64,000 nt of DNA, taken from positions 1-64,000 of the forward strand of contig NZ_NPEV01000017.1 in the NCBI RefSeq assembly GCF_003258835.1, in the 5' to 3' direction. The stretch is from Rhodobium orientis. GTDB taxonomy: Bacteria > Pseudomonadota > Alphaproteobacteria > Rhizobiales > Rhodobiaceae. The notes beneath the pieces are model-generated. The model had not been told where the DNA came from and did not search any database. It saw only the letters and a program-made list of their open reading frames with translations. Below are positions 1-8,046 of the stretch, piece by piece; the first letter of the stretch is position 1; the number at the start of each line of letters is the position of its first letter. Position numbers and translations under genes: made by a program.

Positions 1-147
1 TTCGACACCCCCGAGCACCTGGCCAACGAGCTCATCGAATATATCATCTACTACAACGAGTTCAGGCCCCACCAGGCAATCGGAAACATCCCGCCAAAGA
101 CCTTCGCCGAACAAAAGAAAACCGAACAGCCATCACCGAATTCGTGA
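1..147 (+). CDS. IS transposase, C-terminal fragment (5' end outside window)
   Basis: The frame is open from base 1 and ends at a TGA at 145-147, giving 48 residues. The motif YYNEFRPHQAIGNIPPKTF is the typical end of the rve-type integrase core of IS3/IS481-like transposases, which move the IS by a DDE reaction. Only the last part of the domain is visible, so the IS family cannot be fixed and the DDE residues are not seen. The next gene opens 49 bases downstream in the same frame, which suggests that the IS end was inserted into that gene. No terminal inverted repeat could be recognised, because the other end lies outside the window. Confidence 0.8.
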   Translation, partial: FDTPEHLANELIEYIIYYNEFRPHQAIGNIPPKTFAEQKKTEQPSPNS

Positions 148-195
148 ACTTGCACAATTGCGACCACGTACGGGCAAGAAACCATTATTCCGTCA

Positions 196-3100
196 TTGCG
201 TCCAACAGCGGCCTGGCTCGCTTCCCTTGATCAACGTTTTTTGGAAGACATCATCAACCGGGAGCCATTGGTACTCATCCAACACGGAGACCCCGGATCA
301 ATCCCGATCCCGTACCGGCAAACCCTTTTGCACACCTATGCCGCAATGCACGCCGACAACAAGATCAACGACGACGGCCTCGCCGGTGAACGTCTTTGGA
401 TGTTCGCTGACGCCGGGCTCGAGGAAACAATAAAGGAAATTTGGCCGGACCACTACGAATACGATTTACGTGGAGACTTGATCCGCCTGATTACACTTGG
501 CAAATTGAGAGGATGCTTGGAGCTTGTGCGGGGCCTCCTCCAATCGCCATGCGACCATCATCATCACGGACAATGGGCGCTGGAATGCCTCATCGAACTT
601 GATGACAAAGAGGCTCTTGCTGAGTTTGCGGGACGTTTCTCTCACTCGTTTCGAGACATGCCACTTGCCTTTCAGGTGAGCTTCGCCACCAACCTCTTTC
701 CGGATTACCTGACCTTAGACCAGCTATGCGACGTGATTGAATTTTCGAACGATCCGCGGCGCGGGACGGTCGAGGGTTTTGGCCACGCTCTCAAACGGTT
801 GTGGCGAAAATGTCCGGAGGCCGACAAGGATGCCTTTGCAGAACGGCTTGCGGCACTAGCTCTGCGGAAGCCGCACTGCGCGGACTACCATCGAGTTTCC
901 GCAAAATACCGATTCATTGCACGAAATATTAGACCGATCTGCCGTGACCTCCTCCAAAAGGCGGAGCAAGATGCCCCGTCGCAGGCACTCGTTCGTTGTT
1001 TGATGACCCTAAGGCGTGCCGATCGACAAGAGGGCATGAACCGAAACGAAAAGCCGTCAATTAAGCAACTTATTGACGAAAAACCCGCAGTAAAAAGAGC
1101 TCTTCTTTGGCATGACGTCGCGGAAGCCCGCGCAAATGCGAGATATGCAGAGAAAATAAGGTCGTTTCGGCAAATATTTTTTTTACAGGACGAGGTATCG
1201 CCATCTTATACGGCTGACGACATTAGCTGGCTATTGGACGACCTTTCGCAACGCTCATGTCCCATTGACCGAATGATCGTGCTCAGCATCTTGGTTGATC
1301 TGGTCCGCAGCGGCATTGCACCTGAGCGGATCAATCGACCAATACTTACCGACCTTGTTTCGGACGATGCGGACGTTTCCGACTGGCTGTGCGCGCTTTT
1401 TAATCCTCCGCCGGTCGATAAAGAGTCTGCAAAATGGGAAAAACAAGCTGAAAAATACCGCCTCAAGAGACGGCGAAAAGAACTAATCGCCCAGGCAAGC
1501 TGGGTACAGTTTCGGAAAGAGATGGTCTCCAACCCTGAGCTGATCCTGCAGCCTTCGACCCGTTTCCGCAACATCCACCAGATTTCAAATTTGCTCCGGC
1601 TTGACGCCAACAAGGCAAGTGAGGAGTTTGTCGAACATGTTGATCGCATCGAAGAATGGTTTTCTGCTGAAGTCAAGCAAGCTTTTACTCAAGCACTTTC
1701 TGATCATTGGCGTTCAATAGACGTTACATACGAGGGAGCAAAGACTTGGAATCAAGAGTATGGGCGGGCTGGCGTATATCTCGAATTTCGCGAGAACCTG
1801 GCGGCTTTCGACGAGCTATCGGTTGAGTTGGCCAATAAGGCAATAAGACTCGGCGTGACTGACCACCATAGTGATTGGGTTCAGCGGCTCATAGAGCGCC
1901 GCCCCGACATCGGTCTCCCAATTGTAGCAGAGCATACCGCCGGGGAGTTATCCAGCTCAGATGGCTTCGGCACCAGTTTTCTCTATTATTTCGCCCATCA
2001 AGCGCCAAGCGTCCCGTCAGAGATAGTGGATTGTTTGCGTGACGCTGCTACGCCCCTTCCTAGCGACGAAAACTTGCTGGGCCTGCTCATTGCTATTTTT
2101 GTAAAGGCAGAACTGCCTGACGCCATGGCTGGCGTATTTTCTGACCTTTTTGAACAAGCGTTTTCTGATGCTTTTTTGTCTACGAACTATACCCGCGCAG
2201 CGCAGTGCATTGGCGGGCTTCTGGCAATCAACACGTCGGCTGGCATATCTCGCATGCAGCCTGTTTGGAGCGATGCATCAGCCGACCAAAAAATCGCATT
2301 TGCCACTGCTGTTTTCGGAGTCCTCTTTGACAATCGGCACGGCGGTTTGGCGTTAAACTGCCTCAACAAATTGAGTCCATCGGAATTGGCCAGTCTATAT
2401 CGAATCGGGCGGACATTTGTTCCAAACCGAGAGCCGGAATTTGGAGTGGCACGCAGCGTCGACGAAATCGATCGCGCCCAATGCGGTCACAATGCCGTGC
2501 TCGCTGCGCTTATAGAAAAAACTGGTGCAGATGCGTATGCAGAAGTGTGCGGACTGGCGACCAATTCAGAAGAAAGCTGGTGCCTCAGACGCGCTAAATC
2601 GATGTTGGAGCGCGACAGTGAGCGTGCTGCATGGAATGAAGCCGAGGTGCTTTCATTCGAGCAAGCCTTTACGGCACCAATAAAAAACGGAATCCAACTG
2701 CACGCAGCAGTGATGCATGCGCTTCAAAGTTTCTATGATGGCCTGACCAATAATGACGCCTCTATCTGCGGCTTGCTGCAAACATTTTCTCAATGCGAAG
2801 AAAGGGACGAAGCCGCTCTGCGCGACGCCATTTTAAGCAACCTCATAGATAACAATGCGCAGGTCTTTCACTCGGCACGTGAAAACCAGGTTGGGAGAAA
2901 AAAGCGGCCAGATATATTTATTGCCGGCGCTACTTGCCCATTTCAGGTGGCGATCGAGGTTAAGCAGGCGGATCAATGGTCGGGAACCGATCTATTTGCC
3001 GCGCTCGAGGACCAATTGGTCGGCCAATATCTATATCCTGAGAACCGACGCAATGGTGTTTTGTTGTTGATCAACACTGATCCAAAAAAAAGCTGGGAAC

Positions 3101-3228
3101 TTCCCGGGAGAAAGCGTCGATCAACGTTCGCCGAACTCATGGAAGCACTTCAGGTACGTGCTGATGAACTCAGCAACACTGAAGGACGAGAAAGAGTATC
3201 CGTTTTTTCGATCGACGTTCCTATTTAG
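196..3228 (+). CDS. Large helical-repeat protein with C-terminal PD-(D/E)xK-like domain; probable 5'-truncated defence gene
   Basis: 1010 codons from a TTG. The reading frame is open back to the transposase stop at 147, so the TTG is only the first usable start. Most of the protein is alpha-helical without a clear family motif, like the sensor region of STAND/NACHT-type proteins. The last ~130 residues contain RPDI followed by VAIEVKQ and a QLVGQYL segment. That D...ExK spacing fits a PD-(D/E)xK nuclease-like fold, and the arrangement matches the C-terminus of NACHT-type defence proteins. No Walker A or B motif is visible, so an N-terminal ATPase module may have been lost to the IS insertion. 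Codon use is more AT-rich than in the catabolic genes to the right. The defence role is inferred from architecture and island context; activity of the truncated form is doubtful. Confidence 0.6.
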   Translation: MRPTAAWLASLDQRFLEDIINREPLVLIQHGDPGSIPIPYRQTLLHTYAAMHADNKINDDGLAGERLWMFADAGLEETIKEIWPDHYEYDLRGDLIRLITLGKLRGCLELVRGLLQSPCDHHHHGQWALECLIELDDKEALAEFAGRFSHSFRDMPLAFQVSFATNLFPDYLTLDQLCDVIEFSNDPRRGTVEGFGHALKRLWRKCPEADKDAFAERLAALALRKPHCADYHRVSAKYRFIARNIRPICRDLLQKAEQDAPSQALVRCLMTLRRADRQEGMNRNEKPSIKQLIDEKPAVKRALLWHDVAEARANARYAEKIRSFRQIFFLQDEVSPSYTADDISWLLDDLSQRSCPIDRMIVLSILVDLVRSGIAPERINRPILTDLVSDDADVSDWLCALFNPPPVDKESAKWEKQAEKYRLKRRRKELIAQASWVQFRKEMVSNPELILQPSTRFRNIHQISNLLRLDANKASEEFVEHVDRIEEWFSAEVKQAFTQALSDHWRSIDVTYEGAKTWNQEYGRAGVYLEFRENLAAFDELSVELANKAIRLGVTDHHSDWVQRLIERRPDIGLPIVAEHTAGELSSSDGFGTSFLYYFAHQAPSVPSEIVDCLRDAATPLPSDENLLGLLIAIFVKAELPDAMAGVFSDLFEQAFSDAFLSTNYTRAAQCIGGLLAINTSAGISRMQPVWSDASADQKIAFATAVFGVLFDNRHGGLALNCLNKLSPSELASLYRIGRTFVPNREPEFGVARSVDEIDRAQCGHNAVLAALIEKTGADAYAEVCGLATNSEESWCLRRAKSMLERDSERAAWNEAEVLSFEQAFTAPIKNGIQLHAAVMHALQSFYDGLTNNDASICGLLQTFSQCEERDEAALRDAILSNLIDNNAQVFHSARENQVGRKKRPDIFIAGATCPFQVAIEVKQADQWSGTDLFAALEDQLVGQYLYPENRRNGVLLLINTDPKKSWELPGRKRRSTFAELMEALQVRADELSNTEGRERVSVFSIDVPI

Positions 3229-3451
3229 CCATGCCACAGACTTTTCGTCACGGCACATTACCGGCTACTACCTTAAACTGAATGACGAATAAGCTGCTTC
3301 TTGCCGCTCTTCCAACATGATCCACCCGCCGACCGGCCTCAAGGCTGACGGGGTCACCGCCTTTGGCGGCTATGGCCTTGACCCCGGCCTGCAGGCGTAT
3401 CGGGGGCTGGGGAACGGACAATGGGTCAGTGACGGATGAGATCCGCACTGG

Positions 3452-3850
3452 CTACCACTGGAGGGCATAGTAGCGGTCCCAGGCATTGGCGATGTCTTCG
3501 AAGGTCCATTCCTGGAGGCGGCCGTGTTCGGCGCTTGGGCGAGAGATGCAGGCGGCCAGGCCGGATTCATGCTTGAACCGTTGGAACCAGGTCATCGACT
3601 TGGGTTTACCTTTGCTGCTCAGTTCGATGCGGCGGATGTGGTGGCCGTGGGCCCACAGCTCGCGGGGGTTTTGGAGGGTGCTGCGGTCCATGAGATAGCC
3701 GCGGAGTTGGCGCAGGTGGCGTTCGCGCGGGTCCTGGATCAGTTGGCTTTGCAGTTTGGCGACGGTTTTTTCGGCAGCACGGCAGCCTGCTTCTTCAAGC
3801 AGGCGGTCGAGCGCCTCGTGCGTCAGCACGATGGCGGGTGTTCCTTCCAT
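3452..3850 (-). CDS. Hypothetical protein of the island
   Basis: 132 residues starting MEGTPAIVLTHEALDRLLEE, with a helical, charged N-terminal half and a Trp/Tyr-rich C-terminus ending WDRYYALQW. It lies just downstream of the integrase on the same strand, separated from it by a probable terminator (3876-3893), so it may have its own promoter. No clear ribosome binding site precedes the ATG. I do not recognise the family. The plus-strand frame over the same DNA is also open but reads as a low-complexity shadow. The position suggests an accessory gene of the element; no function is assigned. Confidence 0.5.
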   Translation of the reverse strand: MEGTPAIVLTHEALDRLLEEAGCRAAEKTVAKLQSQLIQDPRERHLRQLRGYLMDRSTLQNPRELWAHGHHIRRIELSSKGKPKSMTWFQRFKHESGLAACISRPSAEHGRLQEWTFEDIANAWDRYYALQW

Positions 3851-3875
3851 GGGTTTGGCTTTCGTTGATAGGCAT

Positions 3876-3893
3876 AAAAAAACGCCCCAGGCG
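3876..3893 (-). terminator. Probable terminator after the integrase
   Basis: Read on the minus strand, a short CGCC/GGCG stem is followed by a run of seven T. It lies 75 bases after the integrase stop and 26 bases before the next start. Confidence 0.5.
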
Positions 3894-3967
3894 GGACGTG
3901 TCCGTTGGCGGAGCTTACCTTCCGCCGAATGATATATGTATACTACATGTATGTGCGGAAGTCAAGC

Positions 3968-5341
3968 TTAAACGCCGAGGAGTTGGCCCAGCTTGTCGGT
4001 GACCGGGCGCATCGGGTCCACGAACCCCAGGTCATAGATCATGGTGGTCTCGAGGTTGCCCTTATGGTCGACGTAGTGGCTGACGTCCTCGCGACGGACC
4101 CCCTGCCCCACCAGCATCAGTGAGATCGCGATCCGTTTCAGATCATACAGCTGGAAATGTTCCGGCACGCCGTCGAGCTGTTTGAACCGGGCGAGCGGCT
4201 TGCGGAAGTTGTCGCGGGGTTGGGTCGGGTCAGCATGTGATGGGAACACCAGGTCCGCGTCCGGCCAGCGGCTGCGCTGCCGGCGGACCAGCTCCGCGAC
4301 CTTCGGATGGATCGGCACCGAGCGGTACGTGTACTCATAGGCCGCCCGGGACAGTTTGATCCCTTTGGTATGATGTTTGTGCCAGATGAGTTGGTCGAGG
4401 TCGAAGTGTGCGAACTCCGCATGGCGCAGCTCATTCGGGCGTGCCATCGTCAGGAACAATATCCCCATGAAGTGACATAGCTCCTCCATTTGGGCGTTCT
4501 GTTGCGTCAGGCGGCCGTTGGCGAGCGCCTGCTCGCGTTTGGCGTCACCGGTGAGGCCGGTGAGCGGTGGCTGCGCATCGAACACCGGCGCGAAGATATG
4601 GCGGGCAATCGCCTTGATCTGGGCCGGAGTGTACTCGCGGTGGCGGCGGATGATTTTGTGGGGACGCATGGGGCTGCAGGGATTACGCATGTCGACCAGC
4701 TGCATCCGGATCGCCCAATTGAACATGGCCTTCACCTGGCGCAGGGCGCCGTTGGCCGTGCTCGGGCTCTGAAACTGCTTCAGATAGGCGGAGACGTCGG
4801 TCGGCTTGATATCCGCGACCTTGCGCGTGCCGTACAGCCCCTCAAAGTCCCGATAGGCGCGGCGCATGTTGCGGCCCCGGCGGGTGCGGACCGCTGGGGG
4901 CGGGCGCAGCGAGGTGGCCACATAGCTCCAGTACTTGGTCTGGTGGCTGGCGGAGAGCGCGCTGACGTGCTCCTCCCAGAACTGGCGGGCCAGATCGCTC
5001 ACCAGGAAGGTGTGTTTGGCCTGATAGTCCTCTTTGGCGGCATCCGGGTCCTCGCCTGCCCTGATCTGGCTCTCGCGTTGCTGGACCAGCAGGCGGGCAG
5101 AGCCCACGTTCAGGGTGCCGGGCACGCCGAGCACGACGCGGCGGCGTTTGCCGTCGAACCGGTAGGTATGGACGAAGGCTTTAGCCCCTTCGGCAGTGAC
5201 CCGCAGGCCGAGGCCGCCAACGGCGCCCTGGCGGACCTGGCCGTCGAGGCCTTTGGGGTGATCCCAGAACAACTCCTGAAATTTGCCATCAGGACATTTA
5301 GCGGATCGAACAAAGGTATCAGTTAAGTATAATTTCGGCAT
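3968..5341 (-). CDS. Tyrosine-recombinase integrase of the island
   Basis: 457 residues with the layout of P4-type site-specific integrases, which join an element to a chromosomal site, usually a tRNA gene. Residues 1-100 fit the arm-binding (DUF4102-like) domain, about 110-230 the core-binding domain, and 285-440 the catalytic domain. Visible catalytic positions are Arg301 (ARPNELR), Arg403 in YDLKR, His426 (VDHKG) and the nucleophile Tyr436 (TMIYD). The first residue of the usual HxxR box is Tyr399 instead of His. The gene starts 143 bases from a tRNA-Asn remnant and reads away from it. Two GGTTACAT repeats (minus-strand sense) overlap its leader, so binding to arm sites could also control its own expression. 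Confidence 0.88.
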   Translation of the reverse strand: MPKLYLTDTFVRSAKCPDGKFQELFWDHPKGLDGQVRQGAVGGLGLRVTAEGAKAFVHTYRFDGKRRRVVLGVPGTLNVGSARLLVQQRESQIRAGEDPDAAKEDYQAKHTFLVSDLARQFWEEHVSALSASHQTKYWSYVATSLRPPPAVRTRRGRNMRRAYRDFEGLYGTRKVADIKPTDVSAYLKQFQSPSTANGALRQVKAMFNWAIRMQLVDMRNPCSPMRPHKIIRRHREYTPAQIKAIARHIFAPVFDAQPPLTGLTGDAKREQALANGRLTQQNAQMEELCHFMGILFLTMARPNELRHAEFAHFDLDQLIWHKHHTKGIKLSRAAYEYTYRSVPIHPKVAELVRRQRSRWPDADLVFPSHADPTQPRDNFRKPLARFKQLDGVPEHFQLYDLKRIAISLMLVGQGVRREDVSHYVDHKGNLETTMIYDLGFVDPMRPVTDKLGQLLGV

Positions 5342-5483
5342 AAATATGTAACCCCCATGTAACCAAATACTAACTCATAGTTGTGATGTATGCAAGAACA
5401 AATAGAAAGCACTGCGGATATTCCGCAGCAAATACAATTAGTTAATGGAAACGCGATTTTGGAAAATAGTGTACAATTGGCCG

Positions 5484-5528
5484 CTGTTAATCACTGGGTC
5501 GCAGGTTCGAGCCCTGCCGTCGGAGCCA
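5484..5528 (+). other. tRNA-Asn(GTT) 3' remnant: integrase attachment core
   Basis: Starting in the anticodon loop (CTGTTAA, anticodon GTT), the sequence continues through the variable region, a perfect T arm (GCAGG-TTCGAGC-CCTGC), the 3' acceptor strand CGTCGGA, discriminator G and CCA. The upstream DNA does not form the 5' half of a tRNA, so this is not a working gene. It is the 3' identity segment that tRNA-targeting elements carry. It lies beside the integrase and between the phased repeats, which makes it the likely crossover core. Confidence 0.75.
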
Positions 5529-5544
5529 TATTTATCAAAGACTT

Positions 5545-5571
5545 ATCCGGCCCCCTTGGGCCGGATGTTTT
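5545..5571 (+). terminator. Hairpin terminator behind the tRNA-Asn remnant
   Basis: A perfect 9-bp stem, ATCCGGCCC (5545-5553) with GGGCCGGAT (5558-5566), a 4-base loop and then GTTTT. Its position 17 bases after the CCA fits a tRNA terminator carried along with the tRNA 3' end. Confidence 0.65.
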
Positions 5572-5713
5572 CATGTAACAGCCGTGTAACGGCATCACGT
5601 AGTTGACCAAAGTGAATTTCTGAACTGCATTAGATAGGGGCACTAGAAGAAAAATCCACCCAAATACAGCAAAATAATCTTGCCATATGAAACAACATAT
5701 CCGAATATTCGCT

Positions 5714-6199
5714 CTATTTTCTTGAGCTTATATTATTCAACATCGCACGGTTAATTCGAATAATTTGCTCATTTTTCTTATCCGAGTATGGTATTCTTGA
5801 TGCCGCAAGGATTGCCAATGGAAATTTTTCCTCCTCAATCGCCCTATCAATTATGCTGATCAGGGCCTCACCCCTGCTGTTCGAATAAGGCATTCGATCG
5901 ACGTTCTTCACTATGTTGTATTCGTAGTTCGATAGCCCCTTGATATTTTCAGCAAATTCTTCGCCATGTTTTAGACCCATAAGTTCAGGAAGGTTAGAAA
6001 TACCAACCATATAAAGAAAATAGATAAACAATAGACCTATGATAACAAAAATAAATTTCATCGAATCAATAAATGAAACCATTGAATCGCGCGCCTTGGA
6101 ATCAACTCCAGAAGAGCCAGACAGTATTGGCGGTATAAGCCCAAAAAGAGCCGCTACCAGAACAATTACCGCAGCAGCCAATCCTAAATAATCTACCAT
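5714..6199 (-). CDS. Small two-TM membrane protein of unknown function
   Basis: 161 residues. Residues ~4-28 and ~48-70 are strongly hydrophobic membrane segments, joined by a short Ser-rich loop; the remainder is a charged soluble domain with an AIEEEKFPLAILAASRI segment. A GAGGGG ribosome binding site lies upstream of the ATG. The gene is AT-rich and stands alone between the two tRNA remnants, so it belongs to island DNA. I do not recognise the family. Exclusion, sensing or immunity functions are all possible for small membrane proteins in such places, and nothing here chooses between them. Confidence 0.6.
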   Translation of the reverse strand: MVDYLGLAAAVIVLVAALFGLIPPILSGSSGVDSKARDSMVSFIDSMKFIFVIIGLLFIYFLYMVGISNLPELMGLKHGEEFAENIKGLSNYEYNIVKNVDRMPYSNSRGEALISIIDRAIEEEKFPLAILAASRIPYSDKKNEQIIRINRAMLNNISSRK

Positions 6200-6239
6200 G
6201 AATTGCCCCTCTTAATTAATCGAATTAACTTACAAGCAA

Positions 6240-6452
6240 TTATGCCCCAATCGAACTGATACAGAAATGTAAAAGCTCCACCGTTGGCACCACAAACTCC
6301 TCAGAATCCGCACATCGAACTCTCATTCGGCGGAAGGAGTGATCATAGAGAAGAATCAGCGGGCCTGGTCGAAATTCACGACACGCAGACCGCACAGCCA
6401 ACAAGCAAAAAATAGGGATAGATAGTTGTCTTTGGCCTCTCTCGTCGCTCAT
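6240..6452 (-). CDS. Possible small protein, island edge
   Basis: 70 codons (MSDERGQRQLSIPIF...), 40 bases upstream of the start of the two-TM protein on the same strand. A GAGGGAG purine run lies almost against the ATG, closer than usual for a ribosome binding site. There is no family resemblance or domain. It may be a chance open frame. Confidence 0.25.
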   Translation of the reverse strand: MSDERGQRQLSIPIFCLLAVRSACREFRPGPLILLYDHSFRRMRVRCADSEEFVVPTVELLHFCISSIGA

Positions 6453-6478
6453 ACTCCCTCATCAGAAATGACGCCTAC

Positions 6479-6512
6479 AGGCACACTTTGCAGGCACACA
6501 ATGTAGGCACAC
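6479..6512. repeat. Three AGGCACAC direct repeats with 13-base period
   Basis: AGGCACAC occurs at 6479-6486, 6492-6499 and 6505-6512, exactly 13 bases apart, 57 bases before the tRNA-Gln remnant. The repeat differs from the set near the tRNA-Asn remnant, so it would serve a different integrase or DNA-binding protein. The role is inferred. Confidence 0.55.
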
Positions 6513-6568
6513 TCAGTTTTTATCGGGGTTTTTATATAACAATAACAATTAGTTATAGATTTATATCT

Positions 6569-6616
6569 CGGACTCTGACTCCGTCGGTCCTGGTTCGAAT
6601 CCAGGTTCCCCAGCCA
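6569..6616 (+). other. tRNA-Gln(CTG) 3' remnant: second attachment site
   Basis: CGGACTCTGACTCCG carries the anticodon loop CTCTGAC (anticodon CTG), followed by a perfect T arm (CCTGG-TTCGAAT-CCAGG), the acceptor strand TTCCCCA, G and CCA. Identity to a tRNA begins inside the anticodon stem; upstream is AT-rich DNA that cannot fold into the 5' half. It marks the right junction of an element that used a tRNA-Gln gene, and ordinary high-GC chromosome begins directly after it. Confidence 0.75.
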
Positions 6617-7022
6617 ACAAGATCAGCCGGCTACGATCGTTCCTTCCACTCGCAGTTTCCGCAATTCGACCGCGCGCACCGCAGGCGCGTTTTTCCCGTG
6701 CGTGCGTGTTGCCGGGAAGCCGGTACGCCGATCGCTGACAGATCCGGGCACATGGGCGCGACAGCGTCTGGCACCGCGCAGGCCATGTCGCTGGCATCCG
6801 GAATCGCGCGCCGAAATCCGACGCGGCGAGATCGATTGGCGAAAACTCTCGCCGATGCGGCCGCAGCGATCGCCAAGGGAAACGCCGCCGTCCCGGGAAC
6901 TCTCACCATCGGCCGCCGAAAAAAGGCCGCAGATCGCGTCCCGACTGGTCCGCGAAATGAAAGCAGGCGGGCCGTGGCCCGCCTGCTGCGGTCTGATTTC
7001 AGGTGTCGGAGGAAGGAAGAAA
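6617..7022. other. 406-base region between island end and sugar operon; no gene seen
   Basis: The stretch is GC-rich and open in several frames, but none has a recognisable product or ribosome binding site. The only structure noted is the inverted repeat at 6962-6987 that ends the leftward sugar operon. Confidence 0.5.
6962..6987 (-). terminator. Terminator-like hairpin after the leftward sugar operon
   Basis: A perfect 12-bp inverted repeat, AGCAGGCGGGCC / GGCCCGCCTGCT, with a 2-base loop, 35 bases past the stop of the binding-protein gene. On the minus strand it is followed by TTCATTTC, a weak T tract. Confidence 0.6.
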
Positions 7023-8015
7023 TCAGATCCTGGGAGGAGTCATGAGAGCCTTGATGGCCGGATCGCCCTTCTTGAGGATCTTCACGCCGGTATCCAGATC
7101 GGCGGTCGGAACCTGGCCCATTCCGGGGTTGGTCAGGCTGTCGAACTGGGTCGGATGCGCCGCCGACCAGAGCTGCAGGAAGGACTGCACGCCCATCATG
7201 TAGGGGTTCTGGGCGACGGTCGAACCGTACTCGTCGTCTTCGATGCCCTGCAGGATCGGCACGTCGATCGACCATGCCAGGACGTGGACCTTGTTCGGGC
7301 CGTCGAAGCGACCGACATTGCGGGTCGCCGCCAGGGCGCCGGTCGCCGGATTGCCGTGGGCGCAGAAGATGACGTTGATCTGGGGATTGGCCTGAAGCAT
7401 CGCCGTATTGACCGTCTCGGCTTTCTGCAGGTCGCCCTCGTCGTTCACCTGTGCGACGACCTCGGCGCCAGGCGCGACGGAGGCAAGGCCTTCCTTGAAC
7501 CCCTGCAGGCGGTGATTGATGGAATCCAGGCCCGGGATCAGCGAAACGCCGACACGCGCATCGCCACCGATCTGCTCGCCAACGGCCTTGCCGGCGGCAA
7601 AACCGGCATTGTAGTTGTTCGTGCCGACGAACAGCAGGCGATTGGATTTCGGCGAGTCACTGTCGAAGGTCAGGGTCGGCACGCCGGCTTCCATGGCGGC
7701 ATTGATGGACCCGACCAACGTATCGGCGTCGCCCGCGGTGACGGCGATGCCCTTCACGCCCTTGGCGACCAGCTGATCGACGGCACGCGCTTCGGCCGAG
7801 GCATCCCAGTCGGCGGGCCCCTGAAGTTCGGTCGTCGCGCCGACGGTCGCCGCGGCGTCCTGGAAGCCGGCATAGGCCCAGTTGAAGAATTCGGATCCTT
7901 TGAGGAACACCACCATTGCGTAGTGTTCTTCCGTTTGCTGCGCCTTTACGGGCGCGGCCAACAGCGAACCGGCGGTCAAGGCGGCGGCGGCTAGGCTCAG
8001 GCAAATCTTATTCAT
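7023..8015 (-). CDS. CUT2 sugar ABC transporter, periplasmic binding protein
   Basis: 330 residues. The ATG at 8015 follows GGGAGGA and begins a lipid-directed leader (MNKICLSLAAAALTAGS...APVKAQ) typical of exported proteins. The mature part is a ribose/galactose-type periplasmic binding protein (Peripla_BP_4) that captures sugar and delivers it to the permease. It is the last gene of the leftward operon, after two permeases, an ATPase, two dehydrogenases and a mutarotase. The substrate cannot be read from the sequence; the operon suggests a sugar whose anomers are interconverted by the FucU-type mutarotase and which is oxidised or reduced after uptake. Confidence 0.9.
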   Translation of the reverse strand: MNKICLSLAAAALTAGSLLAAPVKAQQTEEHYAMVVFLKGSEFFNWAYAGFQDAAATVGATTELQGPADWDASAEARAVDQLVAKGVKGIAVTAGDADTLVGSINAAMEAGVPTLTFDSDSPKSNRLLFVGTNNYNAGFAAGKAVGEQIGGDARVGVSLIPGLDSINHRLQGFKEGLASVAPGAEVVAQVNDEGDLQKAETVNTAMLQANPQINVIFCAHGNPATGALAATRNVGRFDGPNKVHVLAWSIDVPILQGIEDDEYGSTVAQNPYMMGVQSFLQLWSAAHPTQFDSLTNPGMGQVPTADLDTGVKILKKGDPAIKALMTPPRI

Positions 8016-8046
8016 TGTCGTCCTCCCGGTGGAGTTTGGAACCAAG

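Larger units (their letters stand above)
5346..5590. repeat. Phased TGTAAC repeats either side of the tRNA-Asn core (candidate integrase arm sites)
   Basis: ATGTAAC occurs at 5346-5352 and 5357-5363, and again at 5573-5579 with GTGTAAC at 5584-5590. Each pair is spaced by exactly 11 bases, one helical turn, and the pairs flank the tRNA-Asn remnant at 5484-5528. This resembles the P and P' arms of an attP site. A perfect hairpin, CTGCGGA-TAT-TCCGCAG, lies at 5412-5428. The arm-site role is inferred from spacing and position. Confidence 0.5.
1..6616. mobile_element. Right end of an integrated genomic island (left end outside window)
   Basis: This stretch is clearly less GC-rich than the DNA after 6620. 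It carries an IS remnant, a probable defence gene, a tyrosine integrase, small genes of unknown function and two 3' tRNA remnants (5484-5528 and 6569-6616). Both remnants are plus-strand 3' ends. In the usual model the intact tRNA stays at the far end of the element, so the island should extend leftwards past base 1. Two different tRNA remnants mean at least two integration events, nested or in tandem. The right boundary at 6616 is inferred from the end of the tRNA-Gln remnant and the change in composition there. Confidence 0.7.

Noticed and set aside
5484..5528. Functional tRNA-Asn gene
   Set aside because: The 5' half is missing and the anticodon stem cannot pair; it is an attachment remnant.
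6569..6616. Functional tRNA-Gln gene
   Set aside because: Only the 3' half is present; the upstream AT-rich sequence cannot form the acceptor and D arms.
6631..7275. Minus-strand gene in the region right of the island
   Set aside because: It overlaps the binding-protein gene in another frame, crosses the operon's terminator hairpin and has no recognisable product.
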